DNA of 64,000 bases from the NCBI RefSeq assembly GCF_000282975.1, contig NZ_ALJC01000115.1:1-64000 (forward strand), written 5' to 3'. The position numbers and the translations under genes are program-made. The notes beneath the pieces are model-generated. The model was not told the DNA's origin. It searched no databases and was given only the letters and a program-made list of their open reading frames with translations. This document shows positions 25,901-34,438 of this stretch, one piece after another. The DNA is from Pseudomonas psychrophila HA-4. GTDB lineage: Bacteria; Pseudomonadota; Gammaproteobacteria; Pseudomonadales; Pseudomonadaceae. How positions within the stretch are numbered: position 1 is the stretch's first letter; each line of letters begins with the position of its first letter.

Positions 25901-27039
25901 CGCGGTTTGCTGGCAATGGCTTGCTGCAATAGGTTACGAGCACGGGGCAGGTCTTGACTGGCTTGCGCCTTTTCAGCCTGGCTGAGTAGGCTCCAGTAGC
26001 GGTTACTGTCGAGTGCCGTTTGCCAACGCTTATCTGAACCGCGAGAGGCCGCACGGGTCAGCAATTCATTGGCATCGCTTAAACGCCCCTGGCGTTGGCG
26101 CACCAGACCTAGGCCACCCAGCGCATCCGGGTCTTGCGACTGCTCTTTTAGACGCGCCAGAAATGCCTGCTCGGCGACGCCCAACTGATTGTTTTGGAGG
26201 GCCTTGAACCCACGCGCCAGATTTGGGTTCATGTTGGCAGTTGTGCCCGCAGTAGCACGACGTTGCATTTGTGTACGAATTTCAGCGTCGTTCGGATTGG
26301 CCTTGAGATAAGCCTCAAACAATGGAATGTCCGATGGACGTGGCGTACCTAGCCAAACCAGACCCTGACGCCAGCTCTCGGTGGCTTCTCCACTCACCTC
26401 AGGCAGCGTGGACAGTTGCGCAAGACGATTCAAACCCTCAGGACGGGTGCCTTCATTGCGAATCAGTAACTTGGCCAGCACCAGCTTGGCCTGAACGTTG
26501 TTCGGGTTCTGTTGCAGCAAACGCTCCAACCCCTGACGCGCTTCATTGGCACCACCGGGGGTATAGCTCAAGTAGTTGTAGAACTCTAGGCCCAACTCGC
26601 CTTGCGGCGCCTTGCCTGCAAACGCCTGTCGATACAACGCTACCGATTTTTCCAGATCGCCACTTCGGGCCTGAGTGCGCGCTTGGTCCAGCAGGTCCGG
26701 GTTATTACCAGCCTGCAACGCTATGGCCTGCTCCAACTGCAAAGTCAGTGGATCGCCAGCATGGGACTGCTTCATCTGCGCCAGGTAATTGCTGGCACCC
26801 GAAAGCCGTTTTGCTTTGAGTTCAAGCAAACCCAAACCATAGAGCGCATCAACTTGTTGCGGATCAATCAACAACAGCTTTTTCCAGACCTCTGAGGCCC
26901 GAGCCGGATCATTTTGAGTCTGCCAATATTTACCCTGTTGCAGCAGTGCCTTGCCCGCATCATCCAGTGCGGCAAAACTGCTGCTGCTAATCAAGGCTGC
27001 AAATATCCCAAAGGCTATTGCGTGAGGGCGCGCTGGCAT
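22999..27039 (-). CDS. wssE: WssE/BcsC, cellulose export TPR and outer-membrane pore protein
   Basis: This 1346-aa protein carries a signal peptide (IAFGIFAALISSSSFA), then about 20 TPR repeats spanning roughly residues 25-850 (for example GKYWQTQNDPARASEVWKKL and GYIALGGIQAEQNQLNNAE). A Pro/Ala/Asn-rich linker with tandem ANPF motifs follows, then a C-terminal beta-barrel of about 330 residues that forms the export pore. The TPR part reaches through the periplasm toward BcsB. ATG 27039 is preferred over the GTG at 27051 because of a GGGAG at suitable spacing. The gene overlaps wssD by 25 bp. Confidence 0.93.
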   Translation of the reverse strand: MPARPHAIAFGIFAALISSSSFAALDDAGKALLQQGKYWQTQNDPARASEVWKKLLLIDPQQVDALYGLGLLELKAKRLSGASNYLAQMKQSHAGDPLTLQLEQAIALQAGNNPDLLDQARTQARSGDLEKSVALYRQAFAGKAPQGELGLEFYNYLSYTPGGANEARQGLERLLQQNPNNVQAKLVLAKLLIRNEGTRPEGLNRLAQLSTLPEVSGEATESWRQGLVWLGTPRPSDIPLFEAYLKANPNDAEIRTQMQRRATAGTTANMNPNLARGFKALQNNQLGVAEQAFLARLKEQSQDPDALGGLGLVRQRQGRLSDANELLTRAASRGSDKRWQTALDSNRYWSLLSQAEKAQASQDLPRARNLLQQAIASKPRQPEGYIALGGIQAEQNQLNNAETSYRQALNLDNDNPDALLGLITVMSQNGQASQAMQMVDRMTPAQQARLGDLRPLKAAVAVGKAKNAARSGDLKGAIAAQQDAVRNDPGSVWTNYDLALYYLQAKTPDKARQTMADLLKANPQSAEALYASALLSSQLGEWPAAQTTLDRIPFSQRTAPMQQLANEAQVQSLVSQASVLAKQGDRAQALSLLRRAELAANGRPQTMGMLASAYVDAGYPDHALSMLRNAIAQSSNPPMSLRLAYAGLLLKTGDDAQVNQLLHELQSQPLTAADQRTYDEVLFLYTVRQADVLREKGDLVAAYDTLAPALAQRPNDPLANGALARMYLANGDSAKAIALYKPLLRNAPNDPQLQIGMAQALSKAGDKSGAADAADKALELAPNDAQILASAAGIFRAQGKNAKAQDLYTRALALQAPVNKQEANPFASTASANPFVGAAGQRRQSRLSQNTSQIPEPAQAQLVAADDVIEPAPRFYAGNPGSSARIAPAPGASQGRYAIPPLDDDYGDTRRVAAAPPIDPQEDARQAMETALSEIKQERSPRITQGIAIRSNDSESGLSKMTDVEAPLEISLPVGDDRVALRVTPVSLNAGSVGDDAKTRFGGPNAAQIAAVQTVLAGANPTPASLAAASGVNGSTGRQKDSGVGVAVGYEMPSEGLKADIGVTPLGFLYNTAVGGVSLDRAFSEDSLFRYGVTLSRRAVNDSLVSFAGAQDARSGLKWGGVTANGARVKLGYDNGEYGAYGYGGLYKLLGNNVKDNTLAEGGAGIYWYLVKDDTRQLTAGLGATAMTYDNNQGVYTYGSGGYFSPQNYFSIGVPVSWSQRTDRLSYTLRGSVGLQHIEQDSTPYFANDNAMQGALEQASAGYAAAGSSLLTQYSSQNKTGIGYNLGAAAEYRLGSNMILGGSFGMDNAQDYKQWTGGLYLRYTLEDFTGRMPMPVSPYLSPYSNQ

Positions 27040-28247
27040 TTCATCTCCCACATCGGTTGCAACTTCCCGTCATCGAGGAAGTGGTAGCGGTTGTCCATAT
27101 AGCCCAGCGAAAACAGGCTCAGTACAAAAAAGTAATATGGCGGCTGGGCGATTTTGATCGCTTCAGGCGTCAGGCTTTGCGCCATAAGTTGCTCGACTCG
27201 CAAGGCTTCTTGCTGTTGCAGTGTCGTTTTGCCCAAGGCATTGAAATACGGGAGCAGCGCAGCGGAAAAACCAAACGGCCCCGCCCCACTACGCTCGCCA
27301 CTCACGACCCGAACTTTTTCCGGGGGTACGCCATCGTCAATAGTGGCTTGAAGCATGCCGCCCAGATTATCGAGCATAGCTTTGCGCAGGCGATCACGTG
27401 CAGGCATCAGACCAGCCCACATATACGTACGAATCGCGTCGTAACTGCCCAGGTCACCCTTGGTCGGATCAACAATGAATTCGCCGGTTTTAGGCCCGGT
27501 AGCCCGATAAGTGACCCAATCCGCAACAAAACCGTTGTGAGAAACGGCTTTGATCATAGTTGCAGTATTTTTCGCTATCTGTGCCCACGGTCCTTTGGGA
27601 TCGACTTCTGCAAAACGTCGAAGTATCGGAATCGGCATGTAACTAGGGTTAAGTTGCCATTGATCCGGCGTGGTCAGGTCAGGCTTGATAAAACCGAACT
27701 TGCCCGGCATGAGCATCTTGCCTAAACCCGGCAAGATGGCAACTTCCTGCTCCGCGACGTTACGCAGAAGATGCCGACCCGCGTCTATGTAGTCAGGGCG
27801 ATGCCACAGACGACCGGCTTCAAGTAACGCGTAGGCAAACCACAAGTCACCATCAGAAGCCGAATTGCTGTCCAGCAATACCCACTCACCTTTCTCGTCT
27901 AGCCCCCAGAACCAGCCGGGCAAGTGCGTCTTGATGTCACCTTGCGCCAAGTTGTTCTCGCTCCAGCGCCAGAGCTTTTCAAAGGTTTCACGATCGTTGG
28001 CCACCAACGCAAAAAACATGGCATACGACTGCCCCTCTGAAGAGCTGTGACGCTGCGGCGTGCTGGCATCCATGACACGTCCGTCCGGCTGCACAAAGTA
28101 CTCGACAAAGGTCTCCCATAGCGGCCAGGGCGAGTTGCATGTGTCGGCGCGAGCTGTGACCGGCAACAGCCAGGTCAACAGCAACGCCAACAGCGCTAGC
28201 CCTTGCAAGCGCAGAGCCCCTCCCTTCACACGCGTTATCAAAGGCAC
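27015..28247 (-). CDS. wssD: WssD/BcsZ, periplasmic endo-1,4-beta-glucanase (GH8)
   Basis: This 410-aa secreted GH8 cellulase trims or edits nascent cellulose during export. It has a signal peptide (LALLALLLTWLLPVTARA), the catalytic-acid region PLWETFVEYFVQPDGRVMD and the catalytic-base region NSASDGDLWFAYALLEAGRLW. HSSSEGQSYAMFFALVANDR is also a GH8 hallmark. The start codon is GTG at 28247, six bases after the wssC stop; the only plausible ribosome site is the GGATAA overlapping that stop. Length fits BcsZ with its usual short C-terminal extension. Confidence 0.92.
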   Translation of the reverse strand: MPLITRVKGGALRLQGLALLALLLTWLLPVTARADTCNSPWPLWETFVEYFVQPDGRVMDASTPQRHSSSEGQSYAMFFALVANDRETFEKLWRWSENNLAQGDIKTHLPGWFWGLDEKGEWVLLDSNSASDGDLWFAYALLEAGRLWHRPDYIDAGRHLLRNVAEQEVAILPGLGKMLMPGKFGFIKPDLTTPDQWQLNPSYMPIPILRRFAEVDPKGPWAQIAKNTATMIKAVSHNGFVADWVTYRATGPKTGEFIVDPTKGDLGSYDAIRTYMWAGLMPARDRLRKAMLDNLGGMLQATIDDGVPPEKVRVVSGERSGAGPFGFSAALLPYFNALGKTTLQQQEALRVEQLMAQSLTPEAIKIAQPPYYFFVLSLFSLGYMDNRYHFLDDGKLQPMWEMKCQRALTQ

Positions 28248-28253
28248 GAAGGC

Positions 28254-30530
28254 TTATCCTTTAAGACGTTTGTTAGCACGTGCACGCAACGCCAAGTAAG
28301 CCAGGCCACTGAGCAGCACCACGCCCAATCCGGTCAGTACCAACACCCACAGCACATGGCGCGACATCAGCCATTGCAGGTATTTAACTGTGCCCAAGCT
28401 ACCCACGTAATAGTCCTCGTCCGCCACCAGTGGCTCGATGGTTTTACCGCGTACCACGACCAGACTGCCCTGAATGGATTGAGCGTAGTCATCACCGCCA
28501 ATCAAGGCATTGGTTACGTCAGCGAGGCCTTCAGGTTGGCCGCTGGCGATCACGACCACACTGCGACCGCTCTTGAGTGGTGACTCAAAGCCGGTCAGGT
28601 AAGTGCTGCGAGCACCACCGGAGAACGCCATGGCCAGTTTGGTTCTACGCAGATTCGCTTCCGGGTCAGGGCTGAACCAGTCACGAAGGCGCATTGGCAA
28701 GTCAGACAAATGAAATTTCTGCTGACCATTCGCATCGTAGGCAGGCAAACGATCGGCCCACTGCGTCAGCAATGGCTGATTGTTGCCCGAGCCGAATACC
28801 AGCAGATCCTTGTCTGCGGCGCTTGCTACCTGAGCGGCCTCGATAACCTGCACACCGACTGCTGGATAACCGGTGGACTGACCAAAACGGCCGAGTACGG
28901 TCAAGAAAGCATCCAACTCAGCGATGCCTGGATGGTCCGGCAGCACTACTGCGGTTTCTGACAAGTCAGCCATACGGGTGAACGGGAAGCCGGCGTCTTT
29001 GAACACACCTAGGTTAGGCATCGCCATAAAGTGATCATAGCCGGTCAAATCCAAGGTCGACTCAGGGTCGATTGAGCCGCGCATGTTATCAATAATGATG
29101 TCGCGGCATTCACCTTGCTTGATGTAGTCGAACATGTAACGCAGTTGCAGACGTGACTGCAGGGCGACCGAGTTCAGAGGCAGACGCACACTGATCTCGC
29201 GATCAAGATTGCCATCATTGGCTTTCAAGGCACTGAGCACGCCGCTGTCGAGCTTGTCTTCGGACGGCAGACTCTGCGACTTAATCAACGCGTCGTTGAA
29301 ACTAACAATGAACGACGAGTTGTTGGATTTTTCTTGTGGCGTGTAGCGGTACTTGAGGTCCAGCGGGGCCCCGTCATCGCGCCAAGTGAACAGATCCGGC
29401 GGGAGGTTCAGTGGCACGGTGATGTCGCCCGGGTTGTAGCCGGACACATTGAATTGCTGTGCAGGCAACAGTTCGCCGAGCTTGACCTTGCGATCCGTTG
29501 GCAACCAGTTTGGCGCGTCATAGGGTTTGCGCGGCTGCACGACAGTGAGGCTGTCAATGACCACATTGTTGCCCGACAACGCCTGGCTTCCAAGAACCAG
29601 TGCTGTAGCGGCACGCTTAAGCTCGGCACTGTCACGTCCGCTGATCACCAACAGCTTGCCATTTGGGTCGTTAGGGTTAGTGATGATGCTCAGGGTCGGC
29701 CCCTTGGCCGCTGGCAGAGCCACCCCACCCACTTGAAGATCACCCGAGCCGCTAACCAAAACCACGGCATTACCCGAGGCGGGGATTTGATTCAAACTCG
29801 ACGAAAACCGTGCCCCGCGATAGCTGGCCAAGGCGCCAAACCAGGAAGACAGCGCACCGGCAGCCTCCAGCGTGACGTTGTCCGGCGAGTTCACAAATAC
29901 GAACGGCAGGTTTAATGGTCGCGCATCCCGACGGTCGAAGAACGGTAACGGCAAAATCGACAAATCGTTCGGCAATAACAAGGGCGCCACGTCAATCTTT
30001 AAGTTGGTGTCATTGCTGATTTTGGCCCACAAGCTTGAGTGCTGCGGGTCTTCACAACTCATTGTGTAGTGCCCGATAAATTGCAGGCTCAAACGGTTGA
30101 ACTCAGTGATGAGGTGCGCAGGAATATCAATCGTCTGCTGCTGAGGTTGCCCCGCCTTGTCTTTGGGCAATGGCAGGCTAGCTGCAACCTCATCGTTGAC
30201 CAGAACGTTGATCTGCGACAGATCCGCCAACAAGGCTGGCGAATACGCGTATTCCAGATTCAACTTGGCACCGGTAACAATGGAGTCGGCACGCACGTTG
30301 AAACTGACGCTGTCGGTCGAATCAACACCGCGCAACGTCATGGGGTAATTACGCCCCAATTGCTTGAGGGTCACCGTGTAACTGTTGGGACTGGCTGCCG
30401 GAGCAACTGGCGCGGGAGCTGTCTCGGCGAATGCAGTGCCGCCACTCAACGCCAGCCAGGCACATGTCAGGCCTGCCAGTGCACGACGTGAGTCGCGCAG
30501 ATTACCGAAAGCGAAAGAATTTAAATTCAT
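28254..30530 (-). CDS. wssC: WssC/BcsB, cellulose synthase periplasmic subunit
   Basis: This 758-aa protein is the periplasmic, membrane-anchored partner of BcsA. It has an N-terminal signal segment (LAGLTCAWLALSGGTAFA), two carbohydrate-binding/flavodoxin-like repeats and one C-terminal anchor helix (VLWVLVLTGLGVVLLSGLAYLAL) needed for synthase activity. FIGHYTMSCEDPQHSSLWA is a recognisable BcsB segment. The ATG at 30530 shares one base with the wssB stop (TGATG), indicating coupled translation. Confidence 0.92.
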   Translation of the reverse strand: MNLNSFAFGNLRDSRRALAGLTCAWLALSGGTAFAETAPAPVAPAASPNSYTVTLKQLGRNYPMTLRGVDSTDSVSFNVRADSIVTGAKLNLEYAYSPALLADLSQINVLVNDEVAASLPLPKDKAGQPQQQTIDIPAHLITEFNRLSLQFIGHYTMSCEDPQHSSLWAKISNDTNLKIDVAPLLLPNDLSILPLPFFDRRDARPLNLPFVFVNSPDNVTLEAAGALSSWFGALASYRGARFSSSLNQIPASGNAVVLVSGSGDLQVGGVALPAAKGPTLSIITNPNDPNGKLLVISGRDSAELKRAATALVLGSQALSGNNVVIDSLTVVQPRKPYDAPNWLPTDRKVKLGELLPAQQFNVSGYNPGDITVPLNLPPDLFTWRDDGAPLDLKYRYTPQEKSNNSSFIVSFNDALIKSQSLPSEDKLDSGVLSALKANDGNLDREISVRLPLNSVALQSRLQLRYMFDYIKQGECRDIIIDNMRGSIDPESTLDLTGYDHFMAMPNLGVFKDAGFPFTRMADLSETAVVLPDHPGIAELDAFLTVLGRFGQSTGYPAVGVQVIEAAQVASAADKDLLVFGSGNNQPLLTQWADRLPAYDANGQQKFHLSDLPMRLRDWFSPDPEANLRRTKLAMAFSGGARSTYLTGFESPLKSGRSVVVIASGQPEGLADVTNALIGGDDYAQSIQGSLVVVRGKTIEPLVADEDYYVGSLGTVKYLQWLMSRHVLWVLVLTGLGVVLLSGLAYLALRARANKRLKG

Positions 30531-32758
30531 CACTTGTCCATTACGTTTTCTAGAGTGGATGGGGCGACACGACGACGGTGCAAATGACTGCTCACTTCCA
30601 TGGTCGTGGCTTTAAAGAGTGCGCAGACACCGCGCCAACCGATACGGGTGACCGCACGCAAGGCTGTCAACGGAGTATCGACCTGCCCGTGCCCCCAGGT
30701 TGAGGCCCAGGTATCGGCACGCGAGAACGTGAGGCGTATCAAGTCGCTTTGCTGATGCAAGGTCAAATGTTCGAACTGCACGCCCAACAATGAGCCACGG
30801 CTAAAGGCGATGACGGCGGGGAAGACACTCGGCTGATCGTTGCGAAACAAAGACAGTTGCACCCGTGTGCCTTGAGGCACGTTAACGCCTTCTGGCAAAC
30901 GCAGGCCCATGCCTTTTTGCGAGAAGTCTTGGGTCACGCCCCGAATCACGCGACCGTCGTCAAGCGTCAGCAGCGCGGGTAACTCTGCCGCAACCCGCGG
31001 CTCGGAGCGAACCTGACGGGTTTCACTCGCTACCGCCACGGCTGCGCTGGTGATAATCAGGTTGTAGATGGTCCATACCAGGTTGATGAGCAACGTGGTA
31101 ACAGCGGATTCATCGCCTTGTGCCAGCCGTACGAAGCCGAAAATCATTCCTGCCACGTTGAGCGCAAGCAAGATGATGTACGGACGGGCCAGCTTCCAGT
31201 CGAAGAAGGTCTGGTCGATGATGCCGCCCTTGTCCGTTACGTTGAAACCACCGAACTTGGGATTGACCAGCGCCATCAACACCGGACCCATGATGTACCA
31301 GGCCAACACTGTCTCGTAGACCTCGTTCCAGAACGAATGTCGGAAACGCCCCTGAATACTGGAGTTGGTCAAACTGGCGTGAAAAATGTGCGGCAATGCA
31401 TAGGCACTGATCATCAGCCCCGTGGCATGGAAGATTTGCGCATCAAAAAACAGGTATGCCAGCGGTGCGGTCAAGAACACCAGACGCGGCAAGCCATAGA
31501 AGAAGTGCAACATGGCGTTGAGGTAGCACAAGCGCTGCCCCATGTGCAGGCCCCTGCCAACCAACGGGTTATCGGTACGGAAAATCTGTGCCATGCCCCG
31601 AGCCCAGCGAATCCGCTGGCTGATATGGCGCGACAGGCTTTCTGTCGCCAAACCGGCCGCCTGCGGGATCGCCAGATAGGCCGTGTTGTAACCCGCGCGG
31701 TTGAGTTTCAGTGCGGTGTGGGCATCCTCGGTCACGGTTTCTACCGCAACGCCGCCCACTTCCAGCAGCGGCTCACGGCGTAGCACTGCGCAAGAACCGC
31801 AGAAGAACGTCGCATTCCACAAGTCGTTACCGTCTTGCACCAGGCCGTAAAACAACTCGCCTTCGTTCGGCACTGAACGGAAAGTGTTGAGGTTTTTCTC
31901 GAACGGGTCCGGAGAAAAGAAGAAGTGCGGCGTTTGCAACATCGCAAGCTTGGGGTCTTTCAAAAACCAGCCAATGCTCACCTGCAGAAATGAACGGGTC
32001 GGTACGTGGTCAGCGTCGAAAAAGGCCACGAATTCGCCACTGGTGACCTTCAAGGCTTCGTTGAGGTTACCGGCCTTGGCGTGGCGGTTGTTGTCACGCG
32101 TGATGTAGTTGACGCCGATCTGCTCGCAGAAGTCGCGGAAGTCTTCACGGCGGCCGTCGTCGAGCACGTGGACACGCAATTTGTCTTTGGGCCAGTCAAT
32201 GGCTTGGGCGGCAAAAATCGTCAGTTTTACGATATCGAGGGCTTCGTTGTATGACGGGATAAACACGTCAACTACAGGCCATTCACTCGGTGGCCCCTTG
32301 AGCAGAACCGGTTGCCGACGAAGCGGCCAGGCCGTTTGCAAGTAGCCGAATACCAGCACCACCAACGCGTAGATTTCTGCCAGCACCAAGCCGTAACCAA
32401 ATGCCATGTCGACCCAGCTTTCGAACCCCAAGGTCGCGGTCAGACGCCAGTACATATAACGCAACGAGGCCGTTAACGAGAGGCCGATCATGATCAGCAC
32501 GGTCAGACGCCCCGGGATCTTGCGCAAAATCATCGCTACCGTGAAGCAGCCCAACGCGAAGATGCACTGCGCGTACAACTCGAACGGCGCAATGATGATA
32601 AAAACTGCCAACACGCTACAAATCAGCATGGTGCTAATAATGAGCGTGCGACGTGCCATATCCGGCCATTGATCAAAGCGATCGGAAAACGCCTGAGCTA
32701 AACGCTGGATGCGCGTTGGCTCGGCTGCTGCTTCAGATTCCGGCGTTGTGTTTATCAC
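30530..32758 (-). CDS. wssB: WssB/BcsA, cellulose synthase catalytic subunit
   Basis: This 742-aa family 2 glycosyltransferase polymerises UDP-glucose and extrudes cellulose across the inner membrane. The GT2 residues are in place: DDG (200-202), FFDADHVP (DAD near 248-250), TED (343-345) and QRIRW (381-385). Several transmembrane helices flank the catalytic domain. A C-terminal PilZ domain (from about residue 590) has the c-di-GMP motif RSEPR and a downstream DFSQKG, so activity is expected to be allosterically controlled by c-di-GMP. The start is GTG, overlapping the wssA stop as GTGA. Confidence 0.95.
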   Translation of the reverse strand: MINTTPESEAAAEPTRIQRLAQAFSDRFDQWPDMARRTLIISTMLICSVLAVFIIIAPFELYAQCIFALGCFTVAMILRKIPGRLTVLIMIGLSLTASLRYMYWRLTATLGFESWVDMAFGYGLVLAEIYALVVLVFGYLQTAWPLRRQPVLLKGPPSEWPVVDVFIPSYNEALDIVKLTIFAAQAIDWPKDKLRVHVLDDGRREDFRDFCEQIGVNYITRDNNRHAKAGNLNEALKVTSGEFVAFFDADHVPTRSFLQVSIGWFLKDPKLAMLQTPHFFFSPDPFEKNLNTFRSVPNEGELFYGLVQDGNDLWNATFFCGSCAVLRREPLLEVGGVAVETVTEDAHTALKLNRAGYNTAYLAIPQAAGLATESLSRHISQRIRWARGMAQIFRTDNPLVGRGLHMGQRLCYLNAMLHFFYGLPRLVFLTAPLAYLFFDAQIFHATGLMISAYALPHIFHASLTNSSIQGRFRHSFWNEVYETVLAWYIMGPVLMALVNPKFGGFNVTDKGGIIDQTFFDWKLARPYIILLALNVAGMIFGFVRLAQGDESAVTTLLINLVWTIYNLIITSAAVAVASETRQVRSEPRVAAELPALLTLDDGRVIRGVTQDFSQKGMGLRLPEGVNVPQGTRVQLSLFRNDQPSVFPAVIAFSRGSLLGVQFEHLTLHQQSDLIRLTFSRADTWASTWGHGQVDTPLTALRAVTRIGWRGVCALFKATTMEVSSHLHRRRVAPSTLENVMDK

Positions 32759-34122
32759 TGGGCTTCAATCCCTTGAGCGCGCGAGGTTTCGAATCGGGCC
32801 TTGAGTTGCTCTCCCAGCAGCAGCACGTCCTGACACGCAACTGAGGTTTCAGCCATGGCCAATGGGTTACGCCCATAAGCCAGTGCTTCACCCAGTGTGT
32901 TGTCCAAAGAAACAACTGCCATCAATTGCTCCCCCAGACGTCGTTTTAGTACCTGGAGCATGTCTCGGGAAAACTCACGGCTGCCGTCGAACTGATTAAC
33001 CACATAATTGCAGTGCGAATACGCCGGGCGCACATCAGAGGCGCCCAGCACGCGATCTATTTGATCCAGAGTGATGAAACTGGCGGCATCGGCGGTGGTG
33101 ACCACAATCACTTCATCGGCCACATCCAGCGCCTGCTCTAAGTACTGCGTAGATCCGGTCGGCGTATCAATGATCACCACATCGTGCTCACCCAAATCCA
33201 TGCTATCTAAATGACGCGCCAGCCAATGCCGGTCCTCAGCCATTTCGCGAGTGAGAGAGTGACACTCGTCGTCACTTAAAACGCCGTAAGGCAGCAACAG
33301 CGAACCATCAAAGCCATGCTGTAACCTGTCGTTCCAATTCTGCCCGGCCATATTGGCACTGCCGATACCCGAAACACTTTGTTCGACACCGAGGTGAAAT
33401 TGCAAAGCGTTTTGCGGATCAAGGTCGATGGCCAGCGTTCGACCACCACCCATGCGCAAACTGCTAGCAAGACCAGCACTCAGCGTGGTTTTACCAACGC
33501 CGCCCTTGAGTGAGACCAACACCACAATGTGCGCCTTGCACTTCGCCGGACGCGCCTTGGTAGCCACATGACGCAGTGCGTCATCGCTCAAGACTTGCGC
33601 CTCGACCTGACGAGCCTGAATCACCTCTGCGAGTAAGTTACGCAGTTTGGCTGGAGCCGTTGCAGCAGCAACGTGCAGCAACTGTTCTTCAGGGACCACT
33701 GGCGCCGCCAGACTTTCGGGTGCAGCAACCACAGTTGGGATTTCTGGTGTGGCAGGAGAGGCTAATACCGACGCAACCTCTGGAACAACCAAAGGCTCTA
33801 CGACCGGCGCACTGGCCGACAACTCAAGAGGGACCGGTTCAACAGCCGCTTGCGGCTCAACCTTCACAGCCTCGACTCTCTCTTCGACGGGTTCGACCAC
33901 CGGTGCAGGCGCGGTCTCAACGATAACTTCAGGCACAGCCTCAGCCACAGGCGCGGCCACTACGTCAGGTTCAGGCAAAGCTTCAAGCGTAACCACTGTC
34001 TTTTCCAGCTCAAGCGTCTCTTGCTTCTCTTTGTAATCGAACTGACTTTCGAACTCGTGATAACTGTCCGAGCTAGCTCCGAACCTGCTGAAAAGATTCG
34101 ATATGTCGTCTGTACGATTCAT
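32755..34122 (-). CDS. wssA: WssA, ParA/MinD-like (BcsQ-type) protein with fused N-terminal extension
   Basis: This 455-aa protein has a C-terminal MinD/ParA ATPase domain (from about residue 197) with deviant Walker A SLKGGVGKTT (204-213), LAIDLDPQNAL and VVIIDTPTGST. BcsQ/WssA proteins are implicated in positioning the synthase at the pole. Residues 1-35 contain DDISNLFSRFGASSDSYHEF, which resembles short BcsR/BcsP-type cellulose accessory proteins, and residues 45-155 are a Pro/Ala/Val/Glu low-complexity linker. It therefore looks like a BcsR/P-BcsQ fusion. It is the first gene of the operon. Its ATG at 34122 is preceded by GGGAA. Confidence 0.88.
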   Translation of the reverse strand: MNRTDDISNLFSRFGASSDSYHEFESQFDYKEKQETLELEKTVVTLEALPEPDVVAAPVAEAVPEVIVETAPAPVVEPVEERVEAVKVEPQAAVEPVPLELSASAPVVEPLVVPEVASVLASPATPEIPTVVAAPESLAAPVVPEEQLLHVAAATAPAKLRNLLAEVIQARQVEAQVLSDDALRHVATKARPAKCKAHIVVLVSLKGGVGKTTLSAGLASSLRMGGGRTLAIDLDPQNALQFHLGVEQSVSGIGSANMAGQNWNDRLQHGFDGSLLLPYGVLSDDECHSLTREMAEDRHWLARHLDSMDLGEHDVVIIDTPTGSTQYLEQALDVADEVIVVTTADAASFITLDQIDRVLGASDVRPAYSHCNYVVNQFDGSREFSRDMLQVLKRRLGEQLMAVVSLDNTLGEALAYGRNPLAMAETSVACQDVLLLGEQLKARFETSRAQGIEAQ

Positions 34123-34208
34123 AGAGAATTCCCGTGACGCTGACTTTTTATTAAGGACATATGCCTCGCGACATTACGGACGTCAAAATAAGCTATCAAA
34201 ATGACATC

Positions 34209-34222
34209 GTCAATATTTTGAA
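34209..34222. promoter_or_regulatory. FleQ-box-like sequence 1 upstream of wssA
   Basis: GTCAATATTTTGAA matches the FleQ consensus GTCAATAAATTGAC, as I recall it, at 11 of 14 positions. It is 87 bp upstream of the wssA start. FleQ is the c-di-GMP-responsive regulator of cellulose operons in pseudomonads; occupancy here is inferred. Confidence 0.4.
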
Positions 34223-34282
34223 TGCGTCAGGCATTAAATCTTTTATCCAATGTGTTTCGCCATAATTTTGACTTTTTGCGAT

Positions 34283-34296
34283 TTTTTTAAATTGAC
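34283..34296. promoter_or_regulatory. FleQ half-site-like sequence upstream of wssA
   Basis: The right half AAATTGAC is exact against the recalled FleQ consensus; the left half is a T-run. It lies 161 bp upstream of wssA. Confidence 0.3.
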
Positions 34297-34424
34297 GCTA
34301 CTGAGTCGATTCAGCTAAATCACCACCACCCGCCGTGTTGAAACCCCCTATCTACAGGTCTCAAAGGCCAAACCGTAGGATTATGCATAAAATCTTAAGG
34401 GTTTACAGGATCGTTATCCATGTC

Positions 34425-34438
34425 GGCATTGAATTGAC
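34425..34438. promoter_or_regulatory. FleQ-box-like sequence 2 upstream of wssA
   Basis: GGCATTGAATTGAC matches the recalled FleQ consensus at 11 of 14 positions, with an exact right half-site ATTGAC. It lies about 300 bp upstream of wssA. Confidence 0.35.
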
